Assembly: GCA_902624315.1 (NCBI GenBank)
Contig: CACNXC010000007.1
Location: 1-60,319, forward strand
Length of the DNA: 60,319 nucleotides
Direction of reading: 5' to 3'
Source of the DNA: an uncultured Pelagibacteraceae bacterium
GTDB lineage: Bacteria > Pseudomonadota > Alphaproteobacteria > Pelagibacterales > Pelagibacteraceae
In this document: in pieces, positions 37,778-46,312 of the stretch
Layout: the number at the start of each line of letters is the position of its first letter
How positions within the stretch are numbered: position 1 is the first letter of the stretch
The notes under the pieces: model-generated
What the model was told of the DNA's origin: nothing
The model's database searches: none
The model's input: the letters and a program-made list of their open reading frames with translations, nothing else
Position numbers and translations under genes: made by a program

Positions 37778-37972
37778 ATGGCTACTAAAAGAAAGTTTAA
37801 AGCTAAGCCAAAGACCAAAAGAAAAAAAAATAAATTGGTCAAATTTTCTAGAAAAAAAATAAAAACGAAAAAAAAAGTCGTGATAAAAAAGTCTGCGACT
37901 AAGAAACGTTCAAAAAAATCTGGAAAAAATAATAAGCTAAAACCAACTAAAAAAACGAGAGGAGTAAAAAAA
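37778..37972 (+). other. Lysine-rich open frame in front of, and in frame with, the aldehyde dehydrogenase
   Basis: Sixty-five codons from an ATG at 37778 run without a stop into the dehydrogenase start at 37973. About half the encoded residues are Lys or Arg (34 of 65) and none is acidic, giving a histone-H1-like composition ([15 protein letters not shown]). The ATG at 37973 has its own strong site GAGAGGAG about eight bases upstream, while the first ATG has none that I can see. It may be an N-terminal tail made as a longer isoform, or non-coding A-rich leader. The evidence does not decide. Confidence 0.4.
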
Positions 37973-39517
37973 ATGAGTGCAGAAGCTATGAAAGTGTCAT
38001 CTGTATTAGATACTTCTCATTTAAAGGTTAAATTTCCATTTAAAGCAAAATATGGAAACTACATAAATGGAAAATTTGTAGAACCAAAATCAGGCAAGTA
38101 TTTTGATAATGTTAGCCCGATCTCAAATGAGAAAATCTGTTCAGTTGCACGATCAGACGAAAAAGACGTAGAAGCAGCATTAGATGCTGCACACGCAGCT
38201 TTTCCTGAGTGGGGAAAGACAGACATCACAACTAGATCAAATATTTTATATAAGATCGCTGATGTTTTAGAAAAAAATCTAAACTTATTGGCTACAGCTG
38301 AATGTTTAGATAATGGAAAACCAATAAGAGAGTGTATGGCAGCAGATTTACCTTTGGTTATTGATCATTGGAGATATTTTGCTGGTGTGATTAGAGCAGA
38401 AGAAGGTTCAATCGCTGAAATAGCAAATAATCAATACTCATACAACTTTCACGAACCATTAGGTGTAGTTGGTCAGATAGTTCCGTGGAATTTCCCATTA
38501 TTAATGGCGACATGGAAATTAGCTCCAGCTCTAGCAGCAGGAAATTGCTCAGTTTTAAAACCTGCAGAGCAAACGCCTGCATCGATTATGGTTATGATGG
38601 AACTTATTGGAGATTTATTACCTCCAGGAGTTGTCAACATTGTTAGTGGTTTTGGATTAGAAGCAGGTAAACCTTTAGCATCATCAAAAAGAGTTGCTAA
38701 AGTTGCATTTACTGGTGAAACTACAACAGGAAGATTGATTATGCAGTATGCTGCACAAAACATAATTCCAATTACTTTGGAGTTAGGTGGAAAATCTCCA
38801 AACATTTTCTTTGAAGATATCATGGATAAAGATGATGATTTCTTTGATAAATGCATTGAAGGTTTTGTAATGTTCAATCTAAACCAAGGTGAGGTTTGTA
38901 CTTGTCCAAGTAGAGCTTTAGTTCAAGAGTCGATCTATGATAAATTCATGGAAAGAGCTATAGCTAGAACAAAAGCTGTTGTTCAAGACAATCCTTTGAA
39001 AATGGAAACCATGATTGGAGCACAGGCATCAGTAGAGCAGATGGAAAAGATTAAATCTTATCTCGAGCTTGGAAAAAAAGAAGGTGCTAAAGTTCTAACA
39101 GGTGGAAGTGTTGCTAAACTTAACAGTGGATTGGAAAAAGGTAATTATATTCAGCCAACTGTTTTTGAGGCAAAAAATGACATGCGAATTTCTCAAGAAG
39201 AGATCTTCGGTCCAGTTGTATCTGTGATTAAATTTAAAGATGAAGCAGAGGCATTGAAAATTGCTAATGATACTCTTTATGGTTTGGGAGCAGCTGTATG
39301 GACTAGAAATGGTAATATAGCTCACAGAATGGGTAGAGCGATACAAGCAGGAATAGTATGGACTAATTGTTATCATGCTTACCCGGCTCACTCACCATTT
39401 GGTGGATACAAACAATCTGGAGTTGGTAGAGAAACTCACAAAATGATGCTTAATCATTACAGACAGAATAAGAATCTTCATGTTTCTTATGCTGAGAAAA
39501 AATTAGGCTTCTTTTAG
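37973..39517 (+). CDS. NAD-dependent aldehyde dehydrogenase (AldB-like)
   Basis: Oxidises an aldehyde to the acid in the cytosol. From the ATG at 37973, chosen for its strong ribosome site, the protein is 514 residues, near the ~506 usual for the acetaldehyde dehydrogenase AldB group. Motifs are [20 protein letters not shown], the glutamate in [13 protein letters not shown], the nucleophile cysteine in [13 protein letters not shown] and [23 protein letters not shown]779 gene follows directly, a pairing common for acetaldehyde-type dehydrogenases. If translation began at 37778 it would carry a 65-residue basic tail. Confidence 0.9.
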   Translation: MSAEAMKVSSVLDTSHLKVKFPFKAKYGNYINGKFVEPKSGKYFDNVSPISNEKICSVARSDEKDVEAALDAAHAAFPEWGKTDITTRSNILYKIADVLEKNLNLLATAECLDNGKPIRECMAADLPLVIDHWRYFAGVIRAEEGSIAEIANNQYSYNFHEPLGVVGQIVPWNFPLLMATWKLAPALAAGNCSVLKPAEQTPASIMVMMELIGDLLPPGVVNIVSGFGLEAGKPLASSKRVAKVAFTGETTTGRLIMQYAAQNIIPITLELGGKSPNIFFEDIMDKDDDFFDKCIEGFVMFNLNQGEVCTCPSRALVQESIYDKFMERAIARTKAVVQDNPLKMETMIGAQASVEQMEKIKSYLELGKKEGAKVLTGGSVAKLNSGLEKGNYIQPTVFEAKNDMRISQEEIFGPVVSVIKFKDEAEALKIANDTLYGLGAAVWTRNGNIAHRMGRAIQAGIVWTNCYHAYPAHSPFGGYKQSGVGRETHKMMLNHYRQNKNLHVSYAEKKLGFF

Positions 39518-39532
39518 TCAAATAATATATAC

Positions 39533-39559
39533 TGGTCCATGATTCGATATCATGGGCCA
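39533..39559 (+). other. RNA hairpin between aldehyde dehydrogenase and DUF779
   Basis: TGGTCCATGAT (39533-39543) pairs with ATCATGGGCCA (39549-39559) around a five-base loop TCGAT, an 11-pair stem with one G-T pair. No T-tract follows, so it is not a standard terminator. It covers the ATG at 39552, favouring the next in-frame ATG at 39570 as the DUF779 start. It may stabilise the upstream message or limit translation of the downstream gene. Confidence 0.6.
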
Positions 39560-39569
39560 GAGAAAAAAT

Positions 39570-39923
39570 ATGAAAGTATCTGCAACACATTCGGCACTTA
39601 GTTTATTATCTGAACTTAAAGAAAAATATGGTGAGAAGTTAATGTTTCATCAATCAGGTGGATGTTGTGATGGGAGTGCACCTATGTGTTTCCAAGAAGG
39701 TGAATTTCCACTGGGAGACAATGATATTAAACTTGGAGAAATAGGTGGTGTTCCATTTTATATGAATGGTGATCAATATGAAAAATGGAAACATACTGAT
39801 CTTACGATAGATGCCGTAAAAGGAATTGGTGGAATGTTTTCATTAGATAATGGAACTGGAAGAAGATTTTTAACTAAATCTGAAATATGTCTCGTAGTGG
39901 ATAACGATAATCCAAATCATTAA
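39570..39923 (+). CDS. DUF779 protein
   Basis: A 117-residue protein of family DUF779: HQSGGCCDGSAPMCFQEGEF, then LGEIGGVPFYMNGDQYEKW, and the C-terminal FSLDNGTGRRFLTKSEIC. The cysteine-rich CCDGS-x-x-MC block could bind metal. Its function is not established, but genes of this family are often directly downstream of acetaldehyde-type dehydrogenases, as here. I choose the ATG at 39570, after the hairpin; an ATG at 39552 would add six residues. The thioesterase gene follows after 12 bases. Confidence 0.85.
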   Translation: MKVSATHSALSLLSELKEKYGEKLMFHQSGGCCDGSAPMCFQEGEFPLGDNDIKLGEIGGVPFYMNGDQYEKWKHTDLTIDAVKGIGGMFSLDNGTGRRFLTKSEICLVVDNDNPNH

Positions 39924-39935
39924 ATTTATTTAACA

Positions 39936-40406
39936 ATGCCGATTTTTTTGAGTTCACAAAAAATTGTGAAGGATTGGATTGATTATAATAATCATATGAA
40001 TGTTTCTTATTATCTTTTGATCTTTGATAAATATGGTGCGGATATATTAAATGACACCTTCAAAATGGGCGAGCATTCAGCAAGGACTACCGGAAAAAGT
40101 ACAATGATTGTTGAGTCTCATATTACCTATAATCAAGAACTAAAGATGAATGATGAGGTAGATGTAAATTTAGTTTTTTTTGATCACGATAAAAAAAGGT
40201 TACAATACAAGATGGAAATGATCCATAAGCAAAAGCAATATTTAGCATCAACGATTGAAGTCCTTGCATTATATGTTGATTTAAATACTCGAAAAGTCTC
40301 AGAATTTGAGGGAGATAAATTAGAAATTATGGATAATTATATTAAAAACAATAAAGAAAAGTTTGATAATACAAACCTTAAGTTTTCCTCTAAATTGAAA
40401 AAGTAA
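39936..40406 (+). CDS. Hot-dog fold thioesterase (4HBT type)
   Basis: A 156-residue protein with the start IVKDWIDYNNHMNVSYYLLIFDKYGAD, where the D-Y-N-N-H-M-N string is the acyl-CoA thioesterase signature of the 4-hydroxybenzoyl-CoA thioesterase class. The continuing TMIVESHITYNQELKMNDEVDV is the central strand. It resembles thioesterases found near carnitine/betaine catabolism genes, but the substrate is unknown. It is the last gene of the aldehyde dehydrogenase-DUF779-thioesterase run, with a hairpin terminator behind it. Confidence 0.82.
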   Translation: MPIFLSSQKIVKDWIDYNNHMNVSYYLLIFDKYGADILNDTFKMGEHSARTTGKSTMIVESHITYNQELKMNDEVDVNLVFFDHDKKRLQYKMEMIHKQKQYLASTIEVLALYVDLNTRKVSEFEGDKLEIMDNYIKNNKEKFDNTNLKFSSKLKK

Positions 40407-40412
40407 ATAAAT

Positions 40413-40440
40413 TTACTTCCAGCCCGCATACTGGAAGTAA
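40413..40440. terminator. Perfect hairpin between convergent genes
   Basis: TTACTTCCAG (40413-40422) and CTGGAAGTAA (40431-40440) form a perfect ten-pair stem around the loop CCCGCATA. It lies between the thioesterase stop and the convergent GYD gene stop, so it can serve both strands. The T-tracts are short, so its strength is uncertain. Confidence 0.7.
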
Positions 40441-40448
40441 TAATCTAT

Positions 40449-40775
40449 TTATTGTCCTGGCGCTTTGTATGCACCTGATGCAACTTCACTCGCTTTAACA
40501 GTAGCTTTATTAAAATCAATAGCTTCTAACATTGTTAAATTTTTAACTGCTCCTGATGCTTCTACTACAAGTTTTACTGCTGCAAAGTCTTCAAATGTTG
40601 TAAGTTCATTAACAACAATAAAGTCATATGGACCTCTAACTATATCCATACTATGCATTGTTCCACCCATAGCTTTTGTTAATTGTTCAACTACTGCTTT
40701 TCTATCACTTTTAGGATCTTTTAAAAAACCTTGAAAAGCTTTTTCAGTGTAGTTTCCCATTATATATGCTTTCAT
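40449..40775 (-). CDS. GYD-domain protein
   Basis: A 108-residue protein of the GYD family (ferredoxin-like fold): KAYIMGNYTEKAFQGFLKDP, AMGGTMHSMDIVRGPYDFIV, and LVVEASGAVKNLTMLEAIDF. Function is unknown; family members are small cytosolic proteins. A strong AAGGGG ribosome site precedes the ATG, so it may be well expressed. It stands alone between the terminator and the end of the sugar ABC transporter genes. Confidence 0.85.
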   Translation of the reverse strand: MKAYIMGNYTEKAFQGFLKDPKSDRKAVVEQLTKAMGGTMHSMDIVRGPYDFIVVNELTTFEDFAAVKLVVEASGAVKNLTMLEAIDFNKATVKASEVASGAYKAPGQ

Positions 40776-40843
40776 ATATTACCCCTTTCTTTATTTAAAA
40801 AATATTACAGCAAAATTTATGTATGTAGAAGTGGTATATTTGT

Positions 40844-41641
40844 CTAATTATTTTCTATTCGGTCCATTTCTTTAAGTTCGACTTCTAACTTATCTAATTC
40901 CTCACCACCTGCCATCATGCTTAAAAGTTTTTCTCTAGATATATCTTTTTTTTGAAATGTTCCCATACTTTTTCCTCGATTTAAAACTGTAAAACTATTT
41001 CCAACAGGATAAGCATGATGAACGTTGTGTGTTATTAAAATTACAGCTAAACCTTGTGATGCTGCTTTAACAATATATTTCAGGACCATTGAAGCTTGAT
41101 GTACACCTAATGCTGATGTTGGTTCATCTAATACCAAAACTTTTGCCCCAAAATAAATTGCTCTAGAAATAGCGAGACATTGTCTTTCACCTCCAGACAT
41201 CGTACCGACAGCTTGTGATGGGTCTCTAACATCAATACCTATTTGTCCCATTCTTTCTGCAGCTATAGTGTTTGCTTTTTCAATATCAAAAGTTTTGAAA
41301 AAAGGTAAACCTTTTTGTGGTTCTCTGCCCATAAAAAAATTTCTAGTAACACTCATGAGGGAAACTAATGCTAAATCTTGATAAACAGTACCTATCCCAA
41401 TATCCAAAGCATCTCGTGGTGAGTCAAAAACTATTTTTTGATCTTCAAAAATAATTTCACCTTCATCAGGCTTATGAACACCTGCTAAAGTTTTTATCAA
41501 AGTAGATTTTCCAGCTCCATTGTCACCAAGTAAGCACATTATTTCGCCTTTTTTTAGTTTCATAGTGACATCTTTCAAAGCAATTACTTTACCAAAAAAT
41601 TTACTTATATTATTGAATTGAACTAAATATTCAGACATCAC
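40844..41641 (-). CDS. Sugar ABC transporter ATPase (probable inositol importer)
   Basis: Energises import through the neighbouring permease. The 265 residues form a single ATPase domain: Walker [18 protein letters not shown]-loop region [11 protein letters not shown], signature [14 protein letters not shown], Walker [13 protein letters not shown]-loop [10 protein letters not shown]. Most ribose/xylose-type importers use a duplicated ATPase of ~500 residues; single-domain forms such as FrcA exist. It overlaps the permease by four bases. Substrate assignment comes from the adjoining iolG, iolE and iolD. Confidence 0.9.
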   Translation of the reverse strand: MMSEYLVQFNNISKFFGKVIALKDVTMKLKKGEIMCLLGDNGAGKSTLIKTLAGVHKPDEGEIIFEDQKIVFDSPRDALDIGIGTVYQDLALVSLMSVTRNFFMGREPQKGLPFFKTFDIEKANTIAAERMGQIGIDVRDPSQAVGTMSGGERQCLAISRAIYFGAKVLVLDEPTSALGVHQASMVLKYIVKAASQGLAVILITHNVHHAYPVGNSFTVLNRGKSMGTFQKKDISREKLLSMMAGGEELDKLEVELKEMDRIENN

Positions 41642-42765
41642 TTAGTCTCTGTAACTTTTTTTCTAATATAATTATTGAATACTACTGCAATTAACATCAT
41701 TGCGCCTAAAAAAACCTTAAACCAATCAGTATCCACATCTGTATAAAAAATTCCCATTGATACAGTACCAAAAATAATAGCGCCCAATGCTGCTCCGATG
41801 GCAGAGCCATAACCTCCAGTTAAAAGACAACCGCCAACCACAGCAGCTGCTATTGCTTCCAATTCTTTTAAAGTTCCTCTCATAGTATCTGCAGAACCTG
41901 CATCTAAAACTTGAATACAAGCAAATATTGTCGATGCTACAGCTGTTCCAATAAATAGACTTATTTTTACTCTTCCAACAGGTACACCAACATTTGTAGC
42001 ACCAACTTTATCTCCACCTGATGCAAATATCCAATTTCCATATCTAGTTTTCATAAGTATCCAAGTCGCAAATAATGTAAGAGCAATAAACCATATTACT
42101 GATGGTGGAATACCTGTAGCCAATGGTGAACCGTCAGTTCTCAGTGCAATTAATTTCATCGATCCTAGCCATGTGAATAACCATTGAAAAGTGTCTGTTG
42201 CAAATAACCAAGCGATTGGATCATCCTCTATTAAAACTCTTAATCCTGGTACTTGAGTTCTTCCAGTAATTAATCTCGTAATAGCCAAAGTTGCACCCCT
42301 TAAAATGAACAACATTGCAAGAGTTACTATGAAGGATGGAAGACCAGTTTTTACCACCATTATACCATTGAAATAACCAATTAGTACTGCCATAGCAAAA
42401 GCAAAAATAATACTCGTCCATAAAGGCCAGCCCCAATAAATTGCAGGTATAGCGATACAAATTCCTGCAAAACCAATCATTGATCCAATTGATAAATCAA
42501 ACTCTCCACCGATCATTAACATTGCAGCAGCAATAGCAATAATTCCTAAATTAGCTGAAACATCTAAAAAATTTAATGTCCCATAAGCGCTAAACATTCC
42601 AGTGTCACCAGCAACTATTCCAAAAAAAATAAAAACTAAAATTGAGCCACCTAAAGCACCAAGCTCTGGTCTGTTTAATAAAACTCTAAGAGGTGAAATT
42701 TTTTTAAGTCTTTCATCTTGTCCACTATCTTTTTTAGATTGAATACTCTCTGATTTTACAGACAT
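41638..42765 (-). CDS. Sugar ABC transporter permease (probable inositol importer)
   Basis: A 375-residue inner-membrane protein of the ribose/fructose-type permease class with about ten helices. The segments [40 protein letters not shown] and [20 protein letters not shown] are hallmarks. The N-terminal ~28 residues are a hydrophilic tail. It is separated from the binding-protein gene by 70 bases containing a strong hairpin, and it overlaps the ATPase gene by four bases. Confidence 0.92.
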   Translation of the reverse strand: MSVKSESIQSKKDSGQDERLKKISPLRVLLNRPELGALGGSILVFIFFGIVAGDTGMFSAYGTLNFLDVSANLGIIAIAAAMLMIGGEFDLSIGSMIGFAGICIAIPAIYWGWPLWTSIIFAFAMAVLIGYFNGIMVVKTGLPSFIVTLAMLFILRGATLAITRLITGRTQVPGLRVLIEDDPIAWLFATDTFQWLFTWLGSMKLIALRTDGSPLATGIPPSVIWFIALTLFATWILMKTRYGNWIFASGGDKVGATNVGVPVGRVKISLFIGTAVASTIFACIQVLDAGSADTMRGTLKELEAIAAAVVGGCLLTGGYGSAIGAALGAIIFGTVSMGIFYTDVDTDWFKVFLGAMMLIAVVFNNYIRKKVTETK

Positions 42766-42794
42766 ATAAAAATTATAATTTAAAGATGATTAAA

Positions 42795-42824
42795 AAAGGC
42801 CTGACTAACATTAGTCAGGCCTTT
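42795..42824 (-). terminator. Terminator-like hairpin between binding-protein and permease genes
   Basis: AAAGGCCTGACTA (42795-42807) and TAGTCAGGCCTTT (42812-42824) form a perfect 13-pair stem around the loop ACAT. Read on the minus strand it ends in a run of six T (the A-tract 42792-42797), so it works in the direction of the transporter operon. It starts 11 bases after the binding-protein stop and lies 29 bases before the permease start. It is probably a partial terminator or RNA-end stabiliser that keeps binding-protein mRNA in excess. Confidence 0.85.
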
Positions 42825-42835
42825 AATTCGTATTT

Positions 42836-43759
42836 TTATCTATAACCTTGAGCTGCCCATTTAATTACTTTAGACGCATTGTCAGGAGTAACAAACCCAG
42901 GTCCAGTCATTACTACACCTGCTGGCATTGTTCCCCATCTCATATATTGTCCAAAGATAGCTATTGGTAAATATCCTTGTAGATATTGCTGTTGGTCAAT
43001 TAAAAACTCTACTTTTCCTGCAGCAGCAGCTTTTAACATATTTGGAGACATATCAAACGTTCCTAATCTTACAGAACCAACTTTTCCAGCAGACTCAAGT
43101 GCTTTCAAAGCTGCTTCACCAGACAATCCAGCACCTAAAGTTAGAATAGTGTCATAGCCACCACCTAATTTTGCAGCAACAGCTTTTTGAATTTCTGTTG
43201 GGTCATTTGAAGTACCTAAAATATCAACAGATCCACCAAAACCTTTTTTGAAACCAGCACATCTTCTATCAAGTGCAACGTTTCCTACCTCATGGTTAAC
43301 ACATAATGCTTTTTTTCCACCAGCGGCTTTCATTTTTTGTCCACCACCTACACCTGCTTCAAACTCAGTTTGTCCAACGTGTGCACTAATTCCTAAAGAT
43401 GCATAATCATCAGATCCAGAGTTCATTGATATTACAGGAATACCAGCAGCAATCGCAGCTTTAACTGATTTTCCTAAAGCAGCAGCATCTGGTAATGTGA
43501 TCACAATACCTTTTGGTTTTTGTGATACAGCATTATCAATCAATTTTGCCATTTCTACCATGTCAAAAGTTGCTGGTGCTGTGTATTTACAAGACACTCC
43601 CATGTCTTTACATCCAGCATCAACTCCATTTTTAGCAACCGACCAGAAAGGATCGTTTGCTTGACCATGAGAAACCACAATTATATCTACAGCTAAAGCA
43701 GATACAGACATCATTGCCCATGCAGCCAAAGCTAATATAAAGTTTTTTATTGTTTTCAT
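42836..43759 (-). CDS. Periplasmic sugar-binding protein (probable inositol)
   Basis: A 307-residue type I solute-binding protein. Residues 1-23 are a signal peptide ending SALA. The mature part starts VDIIVVSHGQANDPFWSVAK, then has KLIDNAVSQKPKGIVITLPD and PVISMNSGSDDYASLGI, typical of the ribose-binding-like family. A strong AAAGGGGAAT ribosome site suggests heavy translation, and the following hairpin would protect its message. Its composition (many Ala, Gly, Lys) is richer than its neighbours, as is common for abundant proteins. The inositol substrate is inferred from iolG directly upstream. Confidence 0.9.
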   Translation of the reverse strand: MKTIKNFILALAAWAMMSVSALAVDIIVVSHGQANDPFWSVAKNGVDAGCKDMGVSCKYTAPATFDMVEMAKLIDNAVSQKPKGIVITLPDAAALGKSVKAAIAAGIPVISMNSGSDDYASLGISAHVGQTEFEAGVGGGQKMKAAGGKKALCVNHEVGNVALDRRCAGFKKGFGGSVDILGTSNDPTEIQKAVAAKLGGGYDTILTLGAGLSGEAALKALESAGKVGSVRLGTFDMSPNMLKAAAAGKVEFLIDQQQYLQGYLPIAIFGQYMRWGTMPAGVVMTGPGFVTPDNASKVIKWAAQGYR

Positions 43760-43860
43760 TATTCCCCTTTAATTAAAGTTAACTTTTAAAAGTAAAATCT
43801 AATCAAAATATTATTTAGTTGTAAAGCAGACAGGTTGTATTCTACTTAGGGTTGATTCAA

Positions 43861-44862
43861 TTAAAGATTAAGTTTTTCAAACTTTTTTGATCGTAAAGAT
43901 TTTTGAGCTGCATTTGCAATTATCAGAGCTTTTCTTCCCTCTTCAAATCCTGCAAGGGGTTGAATTTTCTTTCTTATAAATTTTGCGAAATGCTTTAGTT
44001 GATTTTTATAAGCATCTTTATATCTCTCAATAAAAAAATTAAGCAAAGGGGATTTATTTGAAGTTGATTGTGCAGAATATAAAGATGTTTCGTTTTGTCT
44101 TTTATTTTCTGAAATTAACATACCTTTTGATCCAAATAATTCTATTCTTTGATCATAACCGAAACTACAATGTCTAGAATTAGTTATTATGCACTGAACG
44201 CCAGCATTAGATCTAATTATAGTAGATGCTAATTCAAAATCTTTTATTTTATCAAATCTTTTGTCTGAAATGTTACTACCAGAGGCTATTATTTTTGCAG
44301 GCTCATCATCACCAAGGTAGAATCTAACAAGATCAAAATCGTGGACCATCATATCTCTAAAAATACCACCAGATTCTTTTAAATATTTGATAGTTGGTGG
44401 GGCAGGATCACGACTAGTGATAATAATTTTTTCTAATTTACCTATTTTCCCTCTTAGTAATTGTTTTCTTAAATTATTGTGTGTTGGGTCATATCGTCTA
44501 TTAAAACCTAATTGTATTTTTGGATTTAATCTTTTAATTTTTTTTTTGCAGGACTCAATTTTTTTTATACTTAAATCCAGTGGTTTTTCACAAAAAATAA
44601 TTTTTTTATTTTTTACGCCATCTAGAATAAATTTAATATGTGTAGATGTTGTTGAGGCAATAAAAATAGCTTTTATATCTTTATCTTTATAAGCTACAGA
44701 TGGATTGTATATAGCTTTTGTTTTTAATGTTTTTGAATATTTTTTAGATAATTTTTGTTCAATGTCATAAATATATTTAAGATTGAAATCTTTACTACGC
44801 ATCAAATTTTTTCCATGCATAATACCAATTCTGCCAAGTCCAAATAAAGCTATATCAATCAT
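43861..44862 (-). CDS. iolG: myo-Inositol 2-dehydrogenase
   Basis: Oxidises myo-inositol to 2-keto-myo-inositol with NAD. The 333-residue Gfo/Idh/MocA protein has the nucleotide loop FGLGRIG (7-13), the catalytic lysine K93 in CEKPLDL, and the inositol-dehydrogenase lines LGFNRRYDP, TSRDPAPP, GGIFRDMMVHDFDLVRFYLG and FGYDQRIELFG. It leads the minus-strand operon iolG-binding protein-permease-ATPase, with a 101-base spacer to the binding-protein gene. It diverges from iolE across 44 bases. The close match of the motifs and the iolE/iolD neighbours support the call. Confidence 0.85.
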   Translation of the reverse strand: MIDIALFGLGRIGIMHGKNLMRSKDFNLKYIYDIEQKLSKKYSKTLKTKAIYNPSVAYKDKDIKAIFIASTTSTHIKFILDGVKNKKIIFCEKPLDLSIKKIESCKKKIKRLNPKIQLGFNRRYDPTHNNLRKQLLRGKIGKLEKIIITSRDPAPPTIKYLKESGGIFRDMMVHDFDLVRFYLGDDEPAKIIASGSNISDKRFDKIKDFELASTIIRSNAGVQCIITNSRHCSFGYDQRIELFGSKGMLISENKRQNETSLYSAQSTSNKSPLLNFFIERYKDAYKNQLKHFAKFIRKKIQPLAGFEEGRKALIIANAAQKSLRSKKFEKLNL

Positions 44863-44906
44863 TCAAAATTTGTATTAAAATAACAACTTAACTAAAAAAA
44901 TTTCTT

Positions 44907-45809
44907 ATGTCAGTAAAATTAGGTGTTGCACCCATTGCATGGAGTAATGATGACATGCCTGAGTTAGGTGGTGAAACTACATTAGAGCAATGTTTAAAGG
45001 AAGCTAATGAAGCAGGCTATATAGGCATAGAGTCTGGTGGAAAATTTCCAAAGAAATCTTCTGAATTAATTCCAAAATTAGATCAATTTAATCTTAAACT
45101 TTGCTCAGGATGGTATGGGGCTAATCTAAGAAAAAATTCTGTTGAGGAAGAAAAAAAATCCATTCAAGAACAACTAGATTTATTTAAAGATTGTGATGCA
45201 CCTTGTATAGTTTTCGCGGAAGTTTCTGGTTCTATACAAGGAGATCCTAATAGAAAATTATCAACTCGGCCTCAAATGGAAAAAGATGAATGGCAGAAGT
45301 TTTGTGAAAAAATTTCTGAACTAGGAAAATATTTAGAGGATGAAGGGATGCCCTTAGCATATCATCATCATATGGGAACAGTAATTGAAACTCAAAAAGA
45401 TACTGAAAGACTTATAGAAAATACTCATGAAAGTGTAAAATTAACGTTAGATACAGGACACATGCTATTTGCAAAAGGAGACTCAAAATCCATATTACAA
45501 AATTATCATGAAAGAATTTTGCACGTCCATTGTAAAGATATAAGAAAACAAGTTCTTGAAAAATCTTTAAAAGAGGATTTAAGTTTTAGAAGTGCTTTTT
45601 TAGAGGGTGCGTTTACAGTACCAGGAGATGGTTGTATTGATTATCAACCTTTATTTAATGTATTAAAAAATAATAATTATTCAGGATGGTTGGTGGTTGA
45701 GGCAGAGCAGGATCCGGCAAAAGCAAATCCGTTAGAGTATGCAAAAATTGGTTATAATTATCTTACAGATACATTAAAAAGATCTGAAATTGAAATTTAT
45801 AAAAATTGA
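44907..45809 (+). CDS. iolE: Inosose dehydratase
   Basis: Second step of inositol breakdown: dehydrates 2-keto-myo-inositol to the trihydroxycyclohexanedione. The 300-residue TIM barrel of the sugar isomerase/epimerase class starts LGVAPIAWSNDDMPELGGET and EANEAGYIGIESGGKFPKK, which are diagnostic for IolE. Metal-site lines include AYHHHMGTVIETQKDTERL, TLDTGHMLFAKGD and LHVHCKDIRK. It is a lone plus-strand gene, divergent from iolG and ending one base before the convergent pilin-like gene. Confidence 0.93.
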   Translation: MSVKLGVAPIAWSNDDMPELGGETTLEQCLKEANEAGYIGIESGGKFPKKSSELIPKLDQFNLKLCSGWYGANLRKNSVEEEKKSIQEQLDLFKDCDAPCIVFAEVSGSIQGDPNRKLSTRPQMEKDEWQKFCEKISELGKYLEDEGMPLAYHHHMGTVIETQKDTERLIENTHESVKLTLDTGHMLFAKGDSKSILQNYHERILHVHCKDIRKQVLEKSLKEDLSFRSAFLEGAFTVPGDGCIDYQPLFNVLKNNNYSGWLVVEAEQDPAKANPLEYAKIGYNYLTDTLKRSEIEIYKN

Positions 45810-46310
45810 TTATCTATAGAGTGAAGTTAGTTCATTATTTCCAGCAGCAACACATGGAGATTTAAAACAAGTACCCACAACCCATTCAGACCCAGGATCA
45901 GGTAAAAAATTTGATGACATCACAAATATAACACCCATCTCAACTGATTGCCCCGCTTTACCTTCTGCTTTAATTCTAGGATCAGGATCAGTTTTTACTT
46001 TAGTATCCTCTGAAAAAGGATTCTCTATATTAAGATTTTTGTTTATATAATTCACAACTTTGGATGAAGACCATTCGCCATTACAGGGATCACCCCAAAC
46101 AGTCAACTTATCTTTATCATTATTCCCGCAATTATTTATTTCTCCATTGATAAAATCGACTACTTTCTTATGATTTTCTTTAACTAAGTTAGCTTTTGCT
46201 TCAACTGCGGGTCTTGTACTTGCAGTCCAGATCAACATACCAACCACATATACCAACGATAACAACACTAATGCTTCTAATAGTCCAAAATTTTTGAAAT
46301 TTATTCGCAT
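45810..46310 (-). CDS. Pilin-like membrane-anchored protein of unknown function
   Basis: A 166-residue protein. After a seven-residue basic leader (RINFKN) comes FGLLEALVLLSLVYVVGMLI, a single hydrophobic helix with glutamate at the position corresponding to +5 of type IV pilins. The residue before the would-be cleavage site is Asn, not the usual Gly, so processing is doubtful. The remainder is hydrophilic with four cysteines (NNCGNN, GDPCNGEW, GTCFKSPC). I do not recognise its function. It is the last gene of the aldehyde dehydrogenase-aldolase-hydroxyacid dehydrogenase run, three bases after the previous stop. Confidence 0.7.
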   Translation of the reverse strand: MRINFKNFGLLEALVLLSLVYVVGMLIWTASTRPAVEAKANLVKENHKKVVDFINGEINNCGNNDKDKLTVWGDPCNGEWSSSKVVNYINKNLNIENPFSEDTKVKTDPDPRIKAEGKAGQSVEMGVIFVMSSNFLPDPGSEWVVGTCFKSPCVAAGNNELTSLYR

Positions 46311-46312
46311 AA

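Noticed and set aside
41726..42460. Cysteine- and tyrosine-rich open frames opposite to or shifted from the permease gene
   Set aside because: They are out-of-frame readings of the clear permease gene with odd amino-acid composition and no ribosome sites.
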